Source: Chitinophagaceae bacterium
Lineage (GTDB): Bacteria; Bacteroidota; Bacteroidia; Chitinophagales; Chitinophagaceae
NCBI GenBank assembly: GCA_016710935.1
Contig: JADJTY010000001.1
Coordinates: 62,001-126,000, forward strand
DNA length: 64,000 bases
Direction: 5' to 3'
Position 1 is the stretch's first letter; the number at the start of each line of letters is the position of its first letter. The notes under the pieces were generated by a model that saw only the letters and a list, made by a program, of their open reading frames with translations, was not told the origin of the DNA and ran no database searches. Made by a program: the position numbers and the translations under genes. Shown piece by piece: positions 42,994-52,702 of the stretch.

Positions 42994-44160
42994 TTAATCA
43001 ATTTGCATTCTATAACGCTTAGCCTGCTCTTTAATAATTTTTTCTACTTCTGTTTCTAATGTAGCCGCATTATTATTGGTTGCATTTTTAGCTTTTTCTG
43101 CAGCTATATAAGCATCTCTTTGTTTGTTCAGGCTGATTATTTCAGCATTTACGGCACCGCGTTCCTTACTTTTAACTTCCACAATCTTTTTCAGCTCTTC
43201 GGTAGTTTTGTTTTTCAAACTATCGGGTAGTTCCTGTTTATTAATTTTTTCCAATGCCAGTTCACCACCTTTATCCCTTGCATCCACCAGGTCCCACTGG
43301 GCATTATTATAAACTGCAGCATTACTTTTACTTTGAATTCTTTTTAAACCGGCAGATTTACTCATGCTTGCGTTTGCCTCATCTATAATAGCCTGCTTTT
43401 TCTGGTAACTGGCTCCACCATATCCATAAGCAATATAGGTACCGTTCAGTTTATCATTAAGTGCATAAATAATACTGTCATAGGGTGTGGGTATTTCCGG
43501 TTCTTTTGCATTTTGATTGATATTGGTGTAACTGCCATTGCCACATTCTCCTGCCAGGTTCCAGTGCTCCCTGATGCCCTGCATTTTGTCGCCGCAGTAA
43601 ATGGTGTTTACGATCACACCTTTATTTTTTGCTTCGGTACAGGCTTTGGTATAATGCAGGCTGCCCTGTAAAAAGTCTTCGTTACCGGCAATAAAAATTA
43701 CTTTATAGCTTTCAGGCGAAGGATCCCATTTCAACTCATTCAGCGAGCTGAAAATTACCTGGCCGCAATATTCATCACCACCATTGGTTTTTAAACTGAA
43801 TAAATTCTGAGATAAGGAATCCAGGTCGCTGATAAAACCATTGATCAGTTTTACATAGCCTGCTTTTACATCGTTGGTAGTTCTGCCATATTCATACAAT
43901 GCAATTTCAATTTGTGGCGAAATACTGCCATCGCACTTTGCCTTGCCCATGGTATTTACCATATTCCATAACTGGGCCTTGGCCTGTTCAATCAGTCCAT
44001 CCATACTGCCGCTTACATCCAGTAAAATGGCAGCTTGTATTTTTGGATTGGCGGTTTTTGAAACCGGGGTTGATTGCCGGGTATTATTTGTAAAAGATAA
44101 AATGGTAATGCTGGTTACAATAAGCAGCAGGGCAGCGGCTGGTTTAAATACTTGTTGCAT
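42994..44160 (-). CDS. secreted VWA domain-containing protein
   Basis: From ATG 44160 (MQQVFKPAAALLLIVTSITIL; 388 residues) the protein has a signal or anchor helix. The VWA domain has a MIDAS motif DxSxS at Asp48, Ser50 and Ser52, plus a Thr in LKTNGGDEYCG. A Lys/Glu/Ala-rich coiled coil ends the protein. An alternative start (44193, MEPASTLK) directly follows a TAATTTG box. The domain usually binds protein ligands through a metal ion. Convergent with the holin-like gene. Confidence 0.88.
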   Translation of the reverse strand: MQQVFKPAAALLLIVTSITILSFTNNTRQSTPVSKTANPKIQAAILLDVSGSMDGLIEQAKAQLWNMVNTMGKAKCDGSISPQIEIALYEYGRTTNDVKAGYVKLINGFISDLDSLSQNLFSLKTNGGDEYCGQVIFSSLNELKWDPSPESYKVIFIAGNEDFLQGSLHYTKACTEAKNKGVIVNTIYCGDKMQGIREHWNLAGECGNGSYTNINQNAKEPEIPTPYDSIIYALNDKLNGTYIAYGYGGASYQKKQAIIDEANASMSKSAGLKRIQSKSNAAVYNNAQWDLVDARDKGGELALEKINKQELPDSLKNKTTEELKKIVEVKSKERGAVNAEIISLNKQRDAYIAAEKAKNATNNNAATLETEVEKIIKEQAKRYRMQID

Positions 44161-44390
44161 AGATGGTAGTTTTAAGGTAGATGCGGGTTCCATACAAATT
44201 ACACAGTAATTCTTTTGGGAATAAGAATATTTGCAATTGATTAACAAATGCAGATTGGCTTCAAAATACAAACCGATTTGGAAAGCATACCCAACAAGGG
44301 CTAACTTTACCCCGTCCGAACGGCTCGCCGGATTTATTATGTTCGGATGGCATTCAGCCGGGCGGGCAATAATTTACCAGATCTGATACT

Positions 44391-46406
44391 ATGCAATTCG
44401 ATAGAAAAAATTTAGGTAACGAGGCACTTACAGAGCTATACAAAAAACTATTGCTGCCCCGTATGATTGAAGAAAAAATGCTGGTATTACTGCGGCAGGG
44501 TAAGATCAGTAAATGGTTCAGTGGCATTGGACAGGAAGCCATTGCTGTTGGCGCCACCCTGGCCATGCAGCCGGATGAATGGATCATGCCGTTGCACCGC
44601 AACCTGGGTGTATTCACATCCCGCAAAATGCCGTTGAGTAAATTATTTATGCAATGGCAGGGCAATAAAGAAGGGTATAGTAAAGGGCGTGAAAGAAGTT
44701 TTCATTTTGGTACAAAAGAGCATCATATCTGTGGAATGATTTCGCACCTGGGCCCGCAGATGGCCATTGCCGATGGCGTGGCGCTGGCTTATAAACTGCG
44801 TGATGATGAAAAAGCTTCGCTGGCTTTTACCGGCGATGGCGGCACCAGCGAAGGCGATTTTCATGAAGCATTAAATATTGCTGCTGTGTGGGATCTGCCC
44901 GTAATTTTTATTGTTGAAAATAACGGATACGGTTTAAGTACGCCTACGAGCGAACAATACCGCTGTAAAAACCTGGTTGATAAAGCCGTTGGCTATGGGA
45001 TAGAAGGAATACAAATCGATGGCAATAATATTTTATCCGTGTACGATACCATTAAAGGTGTAAGAGAATATTGTATCCGAAATCAAAAGCCTTACCTGAT
45101 CGAGTGCATGACTTTCCGCATGCGTGGACATGAAGAAGCAAGCGGTGTAAAATATGTTCCACCTGAAATGTTTGAGCAATGGGCAACAAAAGATCCTGTA
45201 AAAAATTATGAACAGTATCTTCTTGATGAAAATGTTCTGACTGTAGCGCAGGTTGAAAATATAAAAGCAGAAACAAAAGCACATATTGAAACGGAATTAA
45301 AAATTGGCTCGCAGGTAAAGCCAATGGAAGTGGATACGGCAGAAGAAAAGAATGATGTGTATGCGCCGTCAGTTGTGAGTCTTGAGTCGCCAGTTAAGCA
45401 GTATGAGGATGTGAGCTCTTCTACCGACTCCCGGCTCCCGGCTCCCGACTCCCGTTTTATCGATGGAATCAAAGAAGCCCTTCATCAATCAATGCTCAAA
45501 CATCCCAACCTCATCATCATGGGGCAGGATATTGCCGAATACGGCGGTGCTTTTAAAATCACCGAAGGTTTTGTGGAAGCATTCGGCAAAGACCGGATAC
45601 GCAACACCCCCATTTGCGAAAGTGCGGTGGTGGGTGCTGCATTGGGTTTAAGTTTAGAAGGATACAAAGCCATCATGGAAATGCAGTTTGCCGATTTTGC
45701 GACCGTGGGCTTTAACCAGATCATCAATAACCTGGCAAAAATATACTACCGCTGGGGGCAAAGCGCAGATGTGGTGATACGCATGCCAACTGGTGGTGGT
45801 GTGGGCGCCGGGCCTTTTCACAGCCAGAGTAACGAAGCCTGGTTTGTACATACGCCGGGATTGAAAGTGGTTTACCCCAGCACACCTGCCGATGCCAAAG
45901 GTTTGCTGATAGCTGCCATCAACGATCCCAACCCGGTCTTATATTTTGAGCACAAAGCTTTGTATCGCTCTGTAAGCGGCAATGTGCCTGAGGAATATTA
46001 TGAAGTGGAAATCGGTAAAGCCAGGCTGGTTACCAGCGGCGATGATATCAGCATCATTACCTACGGTGCCGGTGTGCATTGGGCCATGGACTATGCAAAA
46101 AATCATTCGGATATCTCCATTCATATTTTAGATCTGCGAACATTGCTGCCTCTGGATTATGAAGCCATCAAAGAGGCGGTTGCTGCAACAGGTAAAGTTT
46201 TATTGCTGCACGAAGACACACTGATCGGTGGCATTGGCGGCGAGATAGCAGCCTGGATCGCTGAACATTGTTTTGATCATTTAGATGCACCGGTAATGCG
46301 TTGTGCATCGCTGGATACACCCATTCCTTTTAATATGGAACTGGAGAAGAATTTTATGGCCTACAGCAGGCTGGATGAAAGTGTACAAAAACTATTAAAC
46401 TATTAA
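44391..46406 (+). CDS. 2-oxoacid dehydrogenase E1, fused alpha/beta subunits
   Basis: This 671-residue protein fuses both subunits of a branched-chain or pyruvate-type E1. The alpha part (1-310) has the thiamine diphosphate motif GDG (148-150)...NN (177-178) and the phosphorylation-loop-like segment YRCKNLVDKAVGYGI. The beta part (about 358-671) shows IMGQDIAEYGGAFKITEGF, MEMQFADF and GVGAGPFHSQS. The enzyme decarboxylates a 2-oxoacid and passes the acyl group to lipoyl E2. The joining linker (about 318-357) contains heptanucleotide repeats. Such fusions are typical of Bacteroidota. No E2 or E3 gene is nearby. Confidence 0.93.
   Translation: MQFDRKNLGNEALTELYKKLLLPRMIEEKMLVLLRQGKISKWFSGIGQEAIAVGATLAMQPDEWIMPLHRNLGVFTSRKMPLSKLFMQWQGNKEGYSKGRERSFHFGTKEHHICGMISHLGPQMAIADGVALAYKLRDDEKASLAFTGDGGTSEGDFHEALNIAAVWDLPVIFIVENNGYGLSTPTSEQYRCKNLVDKAVGYGIEGIQIDGNNILSVYDTIKGVREYCIRNQKPYLIECMTFRMRGHEEASGVKYVPPEMFEQWATKDPVKNYEQYLLDENVLTVAQVENIKAETKAHIETELKIGSQVKPMEVDTAEEKNDVYAPSVVSLESPVKQYEDVSSSTDSRLPAPDSRFIDGIKEALHQSMLKHPNLIIMGQDIAEYGGAFKITEGFVEAFGKDRIRNTPICESAVVGAALGLSLEGYKAIMEMQFADFATVGFNQIINNLAKIYYRWGQSADVVIRMPTGGGVGAGPFHSQSNEAWFVHTPGLKVVYPSTPADAKGLLIAAINDPNPVLYFEHKALYRSVSGNVPEEYYEVEIGKARLVTSGDDISIITYGAGVHWAMDYAKNHSDISIHILDLRTLLPLDYEAIKEAVAATGKVLLLHEDTLIGGIGGEIAAWIAEHCFDHLDAPVMRCASLDTPIPFNMELEKNFMAYSRLDESVQKLLNY
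45368..45454. repeat. heptanucleotide tandem repeats within E1 fusion linker
   Basis: The second half has four consecutive units ACTCCCG, GCTCCCG, GCTCCCG, ACTCCCG (45427-45454), with a degenerate fifth before. The first half has GTGAGTC and TTGAGTC (45375-45388), which are inverted relative to the others (GACTCAC/GACTCAA). The repeat unit is not a multiple of three, so gain or loss of one unit would shift the frame. Confidence 0.7.
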
Positions 46407-46465
46407 ATTCATATTTAGTTAATACTGCTGCATTATTCATTATCGGCACAGTTAATTAATATTAC

Positions 46466-47689
46466 ATGTTAAAAAAGCTCTATCACTATATCGCCGGCAG
46501 CGATCAGTCATACGGTTTCGAACACCGTATCTATAATCTCACCAGTTTTGTTCTTGTCGTATTTTGTATACAGGGAACGCTCATAAATTATTTACTTGGC
46601 CTGGATATGGCTACCGTTTGGTTAGCCATGGTCGGCACTGTTATTGCTTTTATGCTTTTTTATATTTCAAGGGTAAAAGGCAAATTTTCTCCCGCATTAA
46701 TTATTGTTTTTTCAATTGCGGTAATAATCATTTTGGGCACGCTCCATTTTTATAATGGTGCATCTGCCGGTCCTACCATTTACCTGCTTATCATGGTATT
46801 GAACATATTCCTGCTGATTGCTTCACCCCGATTGCAATTGTTTATCTATGGATTATTTGGTTCAACAATTTTGGGTATGTTGGTGTTAGAATATTTTTCC
46901 CCTCAATGGGTAGTTCCTTATACATCATCATCACAGCGGTTGGCAGATCATATCACCGTGCTTGTATATTCATTGTTTTTCACCATGATCGTTATCCGAT
47001 TGTTCAGACTAAGCTATGACAGGGAGAAGAAAATATTATGGCAAAAAAAAATTGAACTGGAAGAAGCCTATCGGGAAACCACTAAAAAAAATATACATAT
47101 TGAATCCCTGATTCGTGAATTACATCACAGGGTTAAAAACAATTTGCAGGTTGTTTCAGGATTGTTATCACTTCAATCGAACAGGCTGGAAGATGAAAAG
47201 GCCAGGCAAGCGATGGATGAAGGAAGAAACCGGGTAGATGCTATGGCACTGATCCATCAAAAGCTATATATGGATGATGAGCTGGCAGCTGTTGATATCA
47301 ACGATTACCTGGAAAATCTGTCTTCATCACTGGCAACAAGTTTTGGATACAAAGCCTCTTCAGTAATCACGATGGTGCAAATGGTTAGAACAAAAATGGA
47401 TATTGACAAAGCCATACCTATCGGTTTAATTGTAAATGAGTTGATCACTAATTCGTACAAACATGCCTTTACAGAAGCGAAGGATCCGCAGATACATATT
47501 AAATTGGTTGAAACGGCAGCAGGGTTGGTCTTGAATATTTCGGACAATGGCGCTGGTTTGGACAATGGCGAAACAAAGTCAGCCTCATTTGGTATGAAAC
47601 TGGTGCATACCCTGATTACCCAATTGGATGCAACCATGCAGGTGAATGTAAACAATGGGACACAATATATAATAACATTAAAGGCTTAG
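46466..47689 (+). CDS. membrane histidine kinase (HisKA_2 type)
   Basis: The 407-residue protein has about six N-terminal membrane helices (residues 25-190). A HisKA_2 dimerisation domain has His220 in RELHHRVKNNLQVVSGLLSLQ, followed by an HWE/HK-type ATPase domain with NELITNSYKHAF and SDNGAGL. The sensor part resembles 7TM-like domains without an extracellular sensor module. The partner regulator starts 10 bp downstream. Confidence 0.93.
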   Translation: MLKKLYHYIAGSDQSYGFEHRIYNLTSFVLVVFCIQGTLINYLLGLDMATVWLAMVGTVIAFMLFYISRVKGKFSPALIIVFSIAVIIILGTLHFYNGASAGPTIYLLIMVLNIFLLIASPRLQLFIYGLFGSTILGMLVLEYFSPQWVVPYTSSSQRLADHITVLVYSLFFTMIVIRLFRLSYDREKKILWQKKIELEEAYRETTKKNIHIESLIRELHHRVKNNLQVVSGLLSLQSNRLEDEKARQAMDEGRNRVDAMALIHQKLYMDDELAAVDINDYLENLSSSLATSFGYKASSVITMVQMVRTKMDIDKAIPIGLIVNELITNSYKHAFTEAKDPQIHIKLVETAAGLVLNISDNGAGLDNGETKSASFGMKLVHTLITQLDATMQVNVNNGTQYIITLKA

Positions 47690-47698
47690 CCTAAATCG

Positions 47699-48289
47699 AT
47701 GAATACCAATATTTTAATAGTAGAAGACGAATTAATAACTGCAGAAACCATTGCTGAGTTATTACAGGAAGAAGAACATAACGTGATGGGTATTGCAAAA
47801 AGCGCTGCTGAAGCAATTGCCATTTGCGAAAAAGGGGAGGTATGGCCCGCCATCGTCATTTGTGATATTAATATTAAGGGAGCTATAAAAGGTACGGAGC
47901 TATCAATAACATTGAAAAACCGTTTTGGTTGCGAAATCATTTTCCTAACCGCTTATTCAGATGCTAAAACAGTAGCTAGTGCATTTGAATCAGAACCGGT
48001 GATGTATGTTGTAAAACCATTCCAGGATTCACAGTTATTGGTGGCAGTACAATTGGCTTTTCATAAAATATTAAAAAAACAACAGCACATATCAACAAGC
48101 AAACTGGAGCTGACCAGTAGGGAAAAAGAAATAGCTCATTTAATAGCCGAGGGCATGTCGTCTAAGCAAATAGCCCGTAAACTGATGATCAGTATCGAAA
48201 CCGTAAAAACCCATCGACGCCGGATGTTGCAAAAGAACAATATCAGCAATTTTCCCCATCTTGTTTATCTCCTGAACAAAGAAAACTGA
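47699..48289 (+). CDS. response regulator with LuxR-type HTH
   Basis: The 196-residue protein has a receiver domain with Glu9-Asp10-Glu11 and phosphoacceptor Asp56 (ICDINIKG), Thr in FLTAYSD, and Lys in VVKPF. The HTH (LTSREKEIAHLIAEGMSSKQIARKLMISIETVKTHRRRMLQK) binds DNA. Paired with the preceding kinase. The large repeat protein gene begins about 80 nt downstream, a possible target. Confidence 0.93.
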   Translation: MNTNILIVEDELITAETIAELLQEEEHNVMGIAKSAAEAIAICEKGEVWPAIVICDINIKGAIKGTELSITLKNRFGCEIIFLTAYSDAKTVASAFESEPVMYVVKPFQDSQLLVAVQLAFHKILKKQQHISTSKLELTSREKEIAHLIAEGMSSKQIARKLMISIETVKTHRRRMLQKNNISNFPHLVYLLNKEN

Positions 48290-48371
48290 AGGCTTGTCAC
48301 CCTTTGGGGGTATTTTTTAGCTTTAGCATTCCGAATATTTTTGGGTCGTTTTTTATTAAAATAAATGACTC

Positions 48372-51300
48372 ATGAATGGTTACCGAATTGTGACTTTCTT
48401 TTGGTTGCTTGTGTTTCAATTAAACGGACTGGCTCAAAGTATTAATATAAATGGACCGATCGGCAGTGGACAATTCGGTTATTCCTTAACGGTTCTTAAT
48501 AATGGGAACTATATAATAGCAGATCCATATTACGACGAAGGAGGAATAACAGATATTGGTGCAGTATATCTTTATAATGGCAGTACACATACACTCATCA
48601 GTACGTTAAAAGGTACATCAGTAAATGACCGGGTCGGGATGGCATTGTATAAACTGGCCAGTGGTAATTACCTGGTTCGAAGTGAACACTGGAATGCGGG
48701 CACCGGGGCAGTTACTTACTGCAATGCAAATACCGGCATCAACGGCTCGGTGAGTAGCAGCAATTCACTGGTTGGTGCTCAAAGTGGCGACGCGATAGGA
48801 GGCGGTAATATCCTGTTACTGAGTAATGGCAATTATATAGTAAATAGCCCCGATTGGCAAAGCGGGGCGGTATTGCAGACCGGGGCGGTTACCTGGTGTA
48901 ATGGAAGCACCGGATTGACTGGCGTGGTAAGCAGTTCAAATTCTCTCGTGGGAAGTTCAGCACAGGACCGGGTTGGGTTTACTGTTCTGGAGTTATCGGG
49001 CAGTAATTATATTGTGCTGGCATATCAATGGGACAACGGGGCTGTTGTAAATGCCGGGGCGGCTACCTGGTGTAATGGCACTACCGGCTTGTCTGGTGTG
49101 GTTAGTAGCAGCAACTCATTGGTGGGGAGTTTTACCAATGACCAAGTGGGGGTTATTGTTACAAAATTGTCTAATGGAAATTATGTGGTCAGCAGCCCCA
49201 ATTGGAGTACAAATACAGGTGCAGTAACCTGGTGTAATGGTTCTACCGGGTTGACAGGTGTGGTGAGCAGCAGCAATTCATTAGTTGGTAGCTTTTCAAA
49301 TAATGTTGTTGGTGGTGGTGGGGTTACTCCTTTATTAAATGGTAATTATGTGGTCAACAGCCCTTCCTGGGATGCGGGTTTTTCCAATATGGGCGCTGTT
49401 ACCTGGTGTAATGGTTCAACTGGTACAACAGGTCTGGTGAGCAGCAGCAATTCATTAGTGGGCGTTGTGGCAAACGACCAGGTAGGTAGCGGGTTTATTA
49501 CAGAACTGAGCAATGGAAATTATGTGGTGAGCAGCCCGCTATGGGATAATGGTGCAGTATTTAATGCCGGGGCAGCTACCTGGTGCAATGGCACCACGGG
49601 CCGTACAGGTGCGGTAAGCAGCAGTAATTCGTTAGTAGGTACTACGGCAAGTGACCGTATAAGTACAAATAGCGGCGTTTTTGCACTCAGCAATGGTAAT
49701 TATGTAGTAAGAAGCCAATTGTGGAATAATGGTGCCATAGCTGAGGCAGGTGCAGTTACCTGGTGCGATGGAACAATCGGAAGAACCGGTGCCGTTAGCA
49801 GCAGTAATTCACTGGTAGGCTCCGCGGTAGGTGATCGCCTGGGGCTCGACCCGCCTGGTGGAAAGGGAATTGTTGCGCTCAACAATGGAAATTATGTAGT
49901 GACCAGCTATGTCTGGAATAACGGCGCTGTGGCAGATGCAGGTGCCGTTACCTGGTGCAATGGTACAACCGGAAGAACCGGTACCATTAACAGCACCAAC
50001 TCTTTGGTTGGCAGCAAAGCAAATGACATTGTAGGATCAGGACAAGTTTTTGCATTACCAAATGGAAATTATGTCGTCAACAGTTATTCTTGGGATAATG
50101 GTACAATAACAGATGCCGGAGCATCTACCTGGTGCGATGGCATAACCGGAAGAACCGGTGTTGTTAGCAGCAGTAATTCGCTTGTTGGGAGTACTATGAA
50201 TGATCAGGTTGGTTTATACGTTGTATTTCTATTCTCTAACGGAAGCTACCTTGTACGTAACCCAAACTGGGCTAACGGAGCCCAATCCAATGCAGGAGCC
50301 GTAACCTGGTGCGATGGAACAACAGGGCGAACGGGAAATATCAGCAATGCCAATTCCCTGGTAGGAACCACCTCAGGAAATTCAATTGGAATTGGAACTA
50401 CAAGTGAACTTCCTAATGGAAATTTTTTACTTGGGTCATGGGGGTGGGATAATGGTGCACTGACCAATGTGGGTGCCTACACTATGGGCAGTACGACCAC
50501 GGGTATCTATGGAGAGATCAATGCGACCAATTCATTGATCGGCAGTTCAGTTAATGACCAACTGGGACAAAACGGCGTTCAAGTGGCAAACGGGAATTAT
50601 TTTACCAAACATAACGAATGGGACAACGGTGCACTTGTAAATGCCGGAGCAGTAACCCTGGGAAATAACAGCATTCCGCTGACAGGCTACATCAACAGCT
50701 GCAATAGTGTGATCAGTAACCTGGCAAGCAATAGTAACTTTATGAGACAAACTTATAATAATGTTTATGATTACCTGCTCGTAGGGCGGGGGTTGGAAAA
50801 TATTGTTACAGTTTATTTTCCATCAGGTATGAGCCTGGCCAACCACCTGGATGCAGTAGACCTTACGGTAAGTGGTACAGGTAAAGTCCCTTTTGTTGTA
50901 ACCAGTGGCTGCCGTATCATTGCTTCCCTTACACCCAACGGCGGCAGCCAGGTAAGTGGAAGCGTAAATGCTAAAGTATGGATAGAGTCAACCGTGCCAT
51001 CCTATGCAGGCAAACCATTTGTAGCCCGGCATTACCAGATTACGCCGGCCACCAATTCCTCCACGGCAACAGGGAGGGTTACCCTGTATTTTACCCAGCA
51101 GGATTTTGATGATTTTAATGCCGATCCGGCCAGCATATACGATTTGCCAGCCTTCCCCAATGATATACTGGGTAAATATAACCTCAAGGTTGGCAAGTAT
51201 TCGGGAACCAGCAGTAACGGTTCAGGTTTGCCCGGTACATATGCAGGCCCCAGCCAGGTAATCAATCCGGATGATAATGACATCATCTGGAACAGCGTAC

Positions 51301-51926
51301 TAAATCGTTGGGAAGTAAGCTTTGATGTAACCGGATTCAGCGGCTTTATTGTACAATCAAGTTCATTTTTATTGCCATTATCATTATTGTCGTTCAATGG
51401 GTTTCTACTAAACAATGATGGCTTACTCAACTGGAAAACCACCAACGAACTCAATGCCGCTTCTTACGATATAGAAAGAAGCATTGATGGCAGAACATAC
51501 ACAGCAGTTGGTACTGTGGCAGCTTACAATACTGCAGGCAATCATCAATACAATTTTACAGATAATAATATTACAGCATTGGGCGTGCCGGTTGTTTACT
51601 ACCGCCTTAAGCAAAAAGATATCATTGGCAGGTTTACTTATTCAAACATTGTGGCTTTATCAATTGATAGAAGCAAAAGCATTGTGTTGTTATATCCCAA
51701 CCCGGTTGTAACAAATGCAAATCTTACCATTAACATTAATAAACCACAGCAGGTAAAAGGAAGAATTATAGATAATACCGGCCGTGTATTAAAACAAATG
51801 CAATGGAGTTTAGCTGCAGGTAGTACAGCTTTGCCTGTTGATGTAAAAGAATTGGCAAGTGGTATGTATTACCTGGAGATAACCGGGGCAACGCTTAACG
51901 AAAGAAAGGTTTTTGTAAAGCAATAA
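48372..51926 (+). CDS. large secreted repeat protein with type IX sorting domain
   Basis: The 1184-residue protein has a signal peptide (ending GLAQ) and 13 tandem repeats of about 60 residues (about 35-775). Each has the order [LN]-x-NGNYVV-x-S-x-x-W-[DN]NGA-x-x-[AG]GA-x-TWCNG-x-TG, then SSSNSLVGS and a D-x-[VI]-G turn. The pattern resembles a beta-propeller. A central region of about 250 residues and a C-terminal domain with LLYPNPV...LYLEITG-type strands follow; the last 80 residues are a Por-type sorting domain. The protein is therefore probably exported by the type IX system and displayed or released. Confidence 0.9.
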   Translation: MNGYRIVTFFWLLVFQLNGLAQSININGPIGSGQFGYSLTVLNNGNYIIADPYYDEGGITDIGAVYLYNGSTHTLISTLKGTSVNDRVGMALYKLASGNYLVRSEHWNAGTGAVTYCNANTGINGSVSSSNSLVGAQSGDAIGGGNILLLSNGNYIVNSPDWQSGAVLQTGAVTWCNGSTGLTGVVSSSNSLVGSSAQDRVGFTVLELSGSNYIVLAYQWDNGAVVNAGAATWCNGTTGLSGVVSSSNSLVGSFTNDQVGVIVTKLSNGNYVVSSPNWSTNTGAVTWCNGSTGLTGVVSSSNSLVGSFSNNVVGGGGVTPLLNGNYVVNSPSWDAGFSNMGAVTWCNGSTGTTGLVSSSNSLVGVVANDQVGSGFITELSNGNYVVSSPLWDNGAVFNAGAATWCNGTTGRTGAVSSSNSLVGTTASDRISTNSGVFALSNGNYVVRSQLWNNGAIAEAGAVTWCDGTIGRTGAVSSSNSLVGSAVGDRLGLDPPGGKGIVALNNGNYVVTSYVWNNGAVADAGAVTWCNGTTGRTGTINSTNSLVGSKANDIVGSGQVFALPNGNYVVNSYSWDNGTITDAGASTWCDGITGRTGVVSSSNSLVGSTMNDQVGLYVVFLFSNGSYLVRNPNWANGAQSNAGAVTWCDGTTGRTGNISNANSLVGTTSGNSIGIGTTSELPNGNFLLGSWGWDNGALTNVGAYTMGSTTTGIYGEINATNSLIGSSVNDQLGQNGVQVANGNYFTKHNEWDNGALVNAGAVTLGNNSIPLTGYINSCNSVISNLASNSNFMRQTYNNVYDYLLVGRGLENIVTVYFPSGMSLANHLDAVDLTVSGTGKVPFVVTSGCRIIASLTPNGGSQVSGSVNAKVWIESTVPSYAGKPFVARHYQITPATNSSTATGRVTLYFTQQDFDDFNADPASIYDLPAFPNDILGKYNLKVGKYSGTSSNGSGLPGTYAGPSQVINPDDNDIIWNSVLNRWEVSFDVTGFSGFIVQSSSFLLPLSLLSFNGFLLNNDGLLNWKTTNELNAASYDIERSIDGRTYTAVGTVAAYNTAGNHQYNFTDNNITALGVPVVYYRLKQKDIIGRFTYSNIVALSIDRSKSIVLLYPNPVVTNANLTININKPQQVKGRIIDNTGRVLKQMQWSLAAGSTALPVDVKELASGMYYLEITGATLNERKVFVKQ

Positions 51927-51957
51927 ATCAACGTACATATTTTGATAACTGTTTTCT

Positions 51958-51993
51958 GCACGCCAAAGTTTAAAACTTTGGCGTGCGCTTTTT
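51958..51993 (+). terminator. strong intrinsic terminator
   Basis: GCACGCCAAAGT (51958-51969) and ACTTTGGCGTGC (51975-51986) form a perfect 12-bp stem with a 5-nt loop, followed by GCTTTTT. Confidence 0.93.
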
Positions 51994-52089
51994 ACGAAGA
52001 GCAGATAATTAAGCCTGCATAGTTGTTTTATAAAAAAGAAAATATATTTTCACATAACAAAATTGTTTTCTACAACCAAAACTACAACC

Positions 52090-52653
52090 ATGTCAATTTC
52101 CGCCATTTTACTCATTGCCTTGGGCATAGGCATATTCATCATTATTGCTGCGTTCATTAAAATTTTCAACGAACTTACCAAAGAACGGATCCTTACCCAG
52201 GAAGGCGCCAGCGGCGTTGGTACCTGTTTGCAGCAAAGAAATGATCTGATACCAAACCTGGTTGAAACCGTAAAAGGTTATGCCGGCCACGAAAATCTAA
52301 CCCTGATTGAAGTAATAAAATGGCGCAACCAAAGCGCAGGCGCAACCACCGTTGAAGAACAGAACGCTGCTTCCGGCGGATTGAAGCAGGCGCTCATCAA
52401 TTTACTTTCTGTTACAGAAAATTACCCCGAACTGAAAGCCGATACGCAGTTTCAGGAACTGATGGGAAAATTGGCTCAGCTTGAAGAAAAAATCAATGAT
52501 GCCCGCCGCTACTATAATGGCACGGTACGGGAATACAACCAGAGCCTTGCAGTGTTTCCTAAAAATATTGTAGGTAACAGTTTTGGTTTTAAACCCGCTG
52601 TTTTCTTTGCCGAAGATGCCGAAGCCAAAGTGGCTCCCAAAGTAAAATTTTAA
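52090..52653 (+). CDS. LemA family protein
   Basis: The ATG at 52090 (MSISAILLIALGIGIFIIIAAF; 187 residues) gives the usual N-terminal membrane helix, followed by a LemA coiled-coil domain (ERILTQEGASGVGTCLQQRNDLIPNLVETVKGYAGHENLTLIEVIKWRNQ). The signature LIPNLVETVKGYA is characteristic. LemA proteins are membrane-tethered coiled-coil proteins of unknown function. Its partner DUF2207 is encoded 49 bp downstream. The longer TTG frame from 52063 is unlikely. Confidence 0.93.
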   Translation: MSISAILLIALGIGIFIIIAAFIKIFNELTKERILTQEGASGVGTCLQQRNDLIPNLVETVKGYAGHENLTLIEVIKWRNQSAGATTVEEQNAASGGLKQALINLLSVTENYPELKADTQFQELMGKLAQLEEKINDARRYYNGTVREYNQSLAVFPKNIVGNSFGFKPAVFFAEDAEAKVAPKVKF

Positions 52654-52702
52654 AAAACATATTTCGTTGTTTGATTTTCATTTTTTATAAACGGGAAATT
52701 TT

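Noticed and set aside
48600..50650. CRISPR-like repeat array
   Set aside because: The repeats of about 180 nt are in-frame coding repeats of the type IX-secreted protein, with no spacer structure.
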